This document shows positions 58,671 through 64,000 of a stretch of 64,000 bases of DNA, one piece after another. Under the pieces are notes generated by a model, which was not told the origin of the DNA, searched no databases, and worked only from the letters and a program-made list of their open reading frames with translations. Both the position numbers and the translations under genes were made by a program. The first letter of the stretch is position 1. The number at the start of each line of letters is the position of its first letter. This DNA comes from Anaeramoeba flamelloides (taxonomy: Eukaryota > Metamonada > Anaeramoebidae): positions 1,493,001 through 1,557,000 of the forward strand of contig JANTQA010000070.1 in NCBI GenBank assembly GCA_027625915.1, read 5' to 3'.

Positions 58671-60002
58671 ATTTTATAAAGTTTAATTTCTCACTTCCTA
58701 ATTTGGTTTGAAGTGTGTAATCGATCCAGAGATTTATTAATGAATAAATAGGAAATGTACTTTATTATTGATTACTTATTTATTTTTTATATATTTCATT
58801 TTTTCATAATTTCAAAAAGTTGGTTTCCAAAATTGACTAACCAAGCAAAGAGCAATTAAAACCCCATTCTTTTTTGTATCAGACTTAGGAATAAGAATAT
58901 ACCTGTTTAAACTCCTAAAATAAAAAAATTCTTTTTCAATTAAAAAATACTCTTTGAGATCCTGAAATTTTAGAGATTTTTAACATATATGGAAAAAAAT
59001 TTATTTTGTAGACTCTACAAATTGAAAGTTATAAATTTAATTACTGCGAAATTCTATCACAACCTAATTAAACGAAGCTTTCATTTCACCCTCGATAGAA
59101 ACAAAATAATTTAAATTCAGATACAATAAAAAAAGTTAAAAGAATAACAATAAAATAATTTTATTAAAATTGGGGATTATTTTGATTTTTGCAAAATATA
59201 AAAATAGGAATTCGTCTTTCAATTTTTTATTTTCATTGTATTTTTTCAATTAATTAACATGTTTTCTCTGATCCAATTTTTTATTCAAATTCATGATATC
59301 AAGTCAAAATGGTATTTAGTTAAATGAAATAATATCAAAAGTTTCATCAACGTATCTAGCCATTTGTTTGATCAATAATTGTGAGTAGAATTTATAGATA
59401 TTTTTTCGTTGGATTTTTATGTAAAGCTATCTCCAAAAATTTGTACAAAATCATTATTCTTTTTAAATTTGTAATTGTTTTTCTATTGTTTTTTAGATAA
59501 AATGGGGTAAAAATAGAAAATTATAAATACCTGGCAACTTCAAAGTTATTTAATCTAAAAATTTTAGAAAAATCTAAAAAAATGAGATTTTTTTTTCCAA
59601 TTTGTGATTTTAAAATTGTTCAACTTTTTGAAATATGTTTTTATATTTCGGTGACAAATATTGTATTATAACTACAAAAATGGGGAATCAAAAAATAATT
59701 GTTTATAATCACGATCTACTTTCAAAAATATTTTGTAAATTTTACTTGGCTTGTAAAATTTACTTTTTATATTAAAATAACTTTTCTGATTCTAAAAAAA
59801 AACATTTTTGATAGGTAATTAAATACTTTCAACTAAAAATAAAAAGTATTAAAATTAATGCTACTAAAGATTGAATTAAAATAATTAATATATTGAAGTA
59901 ATAGGCCATTTAGTTTTAATTTTGGAGAATTTGAAACTGAGTTATTTATTGTGATTAAAAATTTTGTAAAATTTCTTTTTATTTAAAAAAAGATTCAAGT
60001 AC

Positions 60003-60120
60003 TTCTTAACCTTAGTGGATAACAAACTTATTTTTGAGTTTTGATACAATTCCTCAATAAAAACTTTGGAATCCTGTCAAACAAGAGGGGGTTAATAACC
60101 CCCCTCCTTAAATAATAAAA
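60003..60120 (+). repeat. Repeat H, uninterrupted copy
   Basis: It reads ACTTCTTAACCTTAGTGG, TTATTTTTGAGTTTTGATAC, CTTTGGAATCC, then the palindrome GGGGGTTAATAACCCCC and CCTTAAATAATAAAAAA. The same order, inverted and split, flanks R1 copy e at 43 kb. The G/C palindrome suggests one terminus of a mobile element. Confidence 0.6.
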
Positions 60121-60286
60121 AAGGATCTTTTTTCAGAAAAAATCTTTAACTGTTTATATTCAATTGAATTCTAATTCTTTTTTAGATTGTTGAAGTAATA
60201 TAATTGCTGATGGTATTTTTTTGTATTTTTTGTATAAATTGTTTTAGCAATAAATTCATTTTTTTTAACATTATTTACAGATAGAA

Positions 60287-60484
60287 TACAGTCAGTTCCA
60301 CTTTTAAGACACAAACTTCAACGAAGTTTAAGGAACAATAAAAATCTCAAATTAAGGTACAAATTCAGATTCTAATAAAATAAATTGTAAAATAAAAAAT
60401 TACAAATTATGTGCCTTAATTTGAGATTTTTTTATGCCATAAATTAGGTTAAAAGTTTGTACCTTAAAATTTAAACTGACTGTA
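60287..60484. mobile_element. Tc1/mariner-type MITE, copy 4
   Basis: The left end is TACAGTCAGTTCCACTTTTA and the right end AATTTAAACTGACTGTA. Internal words CTCAAATTAAGGTACAAA and GTGCCTTAATTTGAGA are inverse partners. About 198 bases, slightly more diverged than copy 2. Confidence 0.9.
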
Positions 60485-60928
60485 TCTGTTTTTTCCTTTT
60501 CTTTTTCTTTTTCTTTTTATTTTGAAAATAAAAAAGTAATATTTTTTTCAAAATGAGACTGGGATCCGTTTAAAAGACACATATTTATCTATATATTATT
60601 TCTTTTGTTTATGTTTTATAATTTTTTTAAAAATATTTTTATCAATACATCAAGTATTAATAAAATTTTATAAATGATTAAAATGTTCATTCACTATTTG
60701 TTTTCAGAATCAGTAAAAATGGATAAAAAATAATTTGAATTAATTTTTTATTACAGCATGAAACTGGAAACCAATTAAAAATAAAAAAAAAAACATTATA
60801 GTTTATTTAATTTTTGAAAATAAATAAAAAGAAGGATTCTAATAACAATGGACAATAATTTTTTATCATAGAAATATCATTAAAACATATTTTTTTTTTA
60901 ATGGGAGTATCTGGTATCAATTTTCATT

Positions 60929-62502
60929 TTAAAATTGATGATAAAATCTTTTATGGACCCCCTGAATACCCATTTCATTGTATTGTTGTTTAGTAAACCA
61001 ACTTTCTTGGAAATTTTGTGCAACAGATAGCATACTAGCACCTACCCAAGCAGAAATTGTTGTATCCACAGGGAGAATAACATTAAAACTTCTATTACCA
61101 AGCAAAGTTTTTAATTCCATCTCAACTCTTTCTTTTAGGCCATTAAACCCAGAGCTACCTCCTGTGATCACAATGGAATGATAAATTTCGCTGTGAATTC
61201 TTTCGTCACACTGTTCAACAGATTTTGTAATTAAAGATGTAATATTTGGCTCATTTTCACGTTTTATTAATTGTGGATTAAACAGGATCTCTGTTGCAAG
61301 ATATCTATTTTTCGAAAGTGTGAATGTACTGTTTTTTGACTGGAAAGTTTTTGTTAGTTGTTTGAGTGGACGTTTATTTTCTTCAATGTTTGGGTTTGTG
61401 GAGACAAAACACATTTTTTCCTTTATGGTTTTTATTAAATCCCAATCACCCTCGAAGCATAATTTTTTTTCTTCCTTTTTTTCTTCATTAAGAAGTTTAA
61501 TTAAATACTTTGTAATATCTTTTCCTCCAAGATGTAGTTTGTTTATTGTTTCTGGGATAACAGTTCCTTTATTTTTCCAAATTTGAAGAACAAGATATAA
61601 AAATAAAATTGAAAAATTAATTTATTTATTTGGAGTTTCTGCAATTGAATCCAAATACAATACCCTTATAAAAGATAAACTAATAGACTTAAACAAATTA
61701 AAAACGAGAGAAACAATAGATTAATCAAAAAAAAGAGGAAAGAAAAAGGGTGTGGAAAGAAAAATGTTAAGAAAGAAGATGATCAAAAGAGAAGAAAAAA
61801 ATAATATACAGCAAATGATCACCACTATACATCGGTACAAAAAGAATGTACAGATAGAAAGATGATCACAAAGAAGAAAAAAATGATCGTGTTGGTCGAA
61901 AGGACAAGAAAAAAGTTATTGAACAAAAGAATGAAAGTTATGGGAAGAGAAAGTAGACGACAAAAAATAAGAAAAAAAAGTTTAAACACTTTTTAGATTT
62001 TGGGGTTTCAAAAAAATAATAAAAATTTACCTTGAAAGACACAACAAGTACTTGAATAGGATTTACCTATTTCCAAAACAACACCGTTTTGTTTTGAAAA
62101 GGAATATAAAGAAAGGACTGGTTGAATATTAAGCGCTAATGAATTGAGACCAAATGTTTCAAACAAAACTTGACATTTTTTTTCTCTGTTTTCGTTGGTC
62201 TCGAGTGGTGGCTCTGTTAAAAATAAACGAGCATTTTCGGGCTCAACTTTTAATTTCTGTTTGAAAGTGTAATCCCACAACTCTTCCATTTCTTGCCATT
62301 TTGTGATTAGCCCTCTTTTAATTGGATAAACAAGTTTTAGCTTTGTTTTGCTTTTGGAAAGCTGATCACCAATAAATTTCTTTCCTTCTTTGGGATACCC
62401 TACCACAGTTGGAAAAACATAGTGTGGAAATTCTTCTCCTCCAAAACCAGCTTTAATGGAACCAGTTCCATTATCAATAATGACAGTTTTATGTGATGTC
62501 AT
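60929..62502 (-). CDS. Divergent Arp2-like actin-related protein, 2 exons, 369 aa
   Basis: Exons are 62502-62031 and 61566-60929; the 464-base intron is GTAAAT...AAAG. The join restores CVFQGTVIPETINKLHLGGKDIT, colinear with actin's [22 protein letters not shown]. The first nucleotide loop is intact (IIDNGTGSIKAGF, 8-20), as are WDYTF, FLTEPPLETNENREK and ITGGSSGFNGL. The C terminus, SWFTKQQYNEMGIQGVHKRF, follows actin's [37 protein letters not shown] and EILFNPQLI point to Arp2 rather than actin. The DNase-loop region is shortened. The second phosphate loop (actin DSGDGVTH) reads EIGKSYSS at 144-151, so nucleotide hydrolysis is doubtful. Role in an Arp2/3 complex is possible but not shown; it may be a specialised or orphan Arp. 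The start ATG is fixed by alignment. Confidence 0.85.
61567..62030 (-). other. Purine/pyrimidine-biased intron of the actin-related gene
   Basis: On the plus strand this intron is strikingly A/G-rich between 61690 and 61985, with several GATGATCA-type words (near 61779, 61815, 61861 and 61886). On the transcript strand it is therefore C/U-rich. The asymmetry is unlike the A/T-balanced introns of the other genes. Confidence 0.7.
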
Positions 62503-64000
62503 AAAAATAGAAAATAATAAATTAGAAAAATGATTGTTAGGGGTTGTTTCACAGCTAAAATAGTTCTTTTGTTTCTTCTATTTTATCTTTTTCAAAATAT
62601 TCCAGAGTCATGGTTTTAAATAATGTTTTGATGTTTATTTGAGGTTTACAGGGTCTGTAATTTCAATGATTGAAAGTTATTTAAAGGTATTTATCAAAAT
62701 GGTATTGTGTCAAAAACAAGAAATAAATAAATAAAGTCTAAAGGAAGTGTACAAAAACAAATTGAAAGAGACTCAGAAATAAAAATCTTTCCCTGAATTT
62801 AACAATTAAAAGATTTTAAGGGAGTATTAATTTTTAAAAATAAAATTAAATTTTTGTAAAGACAGTGGAAAAATTATTTGTTCGGAAATTAAGTTGATTA
62901 CTAACAGACGAACTAACCTCAATCAAAACAATTTATTGATTTGGAGACATTTTTTGAAATCCAAAATTCACATGCTTCCTATGAATAAAATCAAAATAGT
63001 AATCTTTTATTTGTATTTGCAATTACCATTGTGAAAAAAATTTGGGTCATTAAAAAAAATTGGGTCAGTCAAAAATTTGTTTTCGTTTTACAAATAGTAA
63101 ATATTAGCAAAATGGTTTTTGATCAAAGTAAAATTTTATGAACAAATCTTACATTTAATAAAAACCAAAGTCATTATCAATAATAATTTACAAAGACAAT
63201 ATTATCTTGTTGCATTTTAACCCTTTGGAATTACTATGGAACTCTAAAAAACAAAAATTTATTTTTAATTGTAAACTTTACTAAAAATGTTGATTTTTTT
63301 TATTAGATTACATTCCAAGATCAAGTTAATCATTGTTTGGGAAGACCAAAAATTAATAAGTGTTTTAAATTAAGGTTTGTCTATAGGGATTTAAAGAATT
63401 TAAATGGTTTCTGAAATCTTGATATTTCGGTATTTTGAAGTTTTGATTGTAAACATTAGTGGAAAACAACCTCTTTCAAAAAAACAGCTTTTTTGGAAGA
63501 TTTTATTATTCAATTTGGTTTAAAAAGATATTTAAGATTAACTGTGATAAATTTGCGTTTATTAACAATGATAAATATCTTATTAGATTAATAGATTATA
63601 ATATTTCCTATTAAATAGTTCTCTTATTTTTAGTAAAGTTGACAATTAAAAATAAATTTTTGTATTTTAGAGTTCCACAGTAATTCGAAATTGTCAAAAT
63701 ACAAGGAAATAAAATTACCTTTAAAAATTATTATTGATAGTGACTTTGGTTTTTATTAAATGTAAGATTTGTTCATAAAATTTTACTTTGATCAAAAACC
63801 ATTTTGCTAATATTTACTATTTGTAAAACAAAAACAAATTTTTGGCTGACCCAATTTTTTTTTAATGACCCAAATTTTTTTCACAATGGTCAAGTTGATT
63901 CTTGAAAATGGAAAAAGATTTTTTTTGTTTGTTGTTTGGGAACATCTTTATTTTTGAAAGAAAATTTTCTATTTTGTTATTATTTTTAATTGTTAGTATT
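62503..64000. other. Region upstream of the actin-related gene
   Basis: The first 500 bases are AT-rich and probably hold the promoter. From 63026 a long foldback element fills the stretch almost to the window end. No gene seen. Confidence 0.5.
63026..63889. mobile_element. Foldback element with ~260-base inverted arms
   Basis: The left arm (63026-63290) starts CCATTGTGAAAAAAATTTGG and runs through GGTCAGTCAAAAATTTG, GGTTTTTGATCAAAGTAAAA and AATTGTAAACTTTACTAAAA. The right arm (63627-63889) is its inverse with few differences and ends CACAATGG. The ~335-base centre is unique and has no coding frame. Arms this long relative to the whole are typical of foldback or hairpin-type MITEs. No second copy is in the window. 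Confidence 0.87.

Larger units (their letters stand above)
57653..60928. other. Intergenic region between Rac and the actin-related gene
   Basis: 3.3 kb with family E copy 3 (about 58415-58670), repeat H (60003-60120) and MITE copy 4 (60287-60484). A short TTTTTC tandem follows at 60490-60515. Otherwise AT-rich with no open frame of note. Confidence 0.5.

Overview
The window is very AT-rich nuclear DNA from a eukaryote. All genes use the standard code, with TAA or TAG stops, and their introns start with GT and end with AG. The gene set is G-alpha, Rac, an Arp2-like actin relative, a CH-domain protein, a lysosomal-type phospholipase D, ribosomal P2, a 7TM protein and an Rh protein. That set, the low-complexity acidic tracts and the AT bias suggest a free-living amoeboid protist, for example an Anaeramoeba-like metamonad. 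This assignment is an inference. Multi-kilobase introns full of repeats argue against Dictyostelium.

Eight protein genes can be supported. In order they are: G-alpha (+, 1003-5979, 5 exons, 350 aa); a divergent Rh-family membrane protein (-, 18358-8537, 4 exons including a 36-base microexon, 476 aa); a CH-domain giant protein (-, 29830-22991, 2 exons, 1999 aa); ribosomal protein P2 (+, 34054-34395, no intron); a 7TM protein of the TOM1/GPR137 type (+, 40922-46641, 3 exons, 291 aa); a PLD3/4-type phospholipase D (-, 51790-50162, 2 exons, 452 aa); a Rac GTPase (-, 57652-57071, no intron, 193 aa); and a divergent Arp2-like actin-related protein (-, 62502-60929, 2 exons, 369 aa). Exon joins were worked out by hand from splice signals, reading phase and family alignment; every join keeps phase. 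There is no operon logic. G-alpha, Rac, the Arp and the CH protein all belong to signalling and actin control, but their closeness may be chance.

Most of the rest is repeats. Five copies of a modular hairpin repeat (called R1 here) carry a decamer of the form GTGCCGTAGA or GTGCCGTCAA; four of the five lie inside introns. Two copies of a ~1.5 kb element with terminal inverted repeats (TIR, ends TATCCCTTAGCACCCC) lie in introns of the Rh and 7TM genes in opposite orientation. The second is nested: it carries a short repeat H, which in turn is split by an R1 copy. Four copies of a ~200-base Tc1/mariner-type MITE (ends TACAGTCAGTTTCACTTTTA) cluster at 53.5-60.5 kb. One of them sits inside one arm of an older 600-base palindrome, and the other arm preserves the empty TA site. 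Two further foldback elements lie at 34770-35265 and 63026-63889. Several older dispersed families (B, C, E, F, G) and a SINE- or ncRNA-like pair (D) fill the intergenic space. No tRNA, rRNA, CRISPR array or virus-like element was seen.
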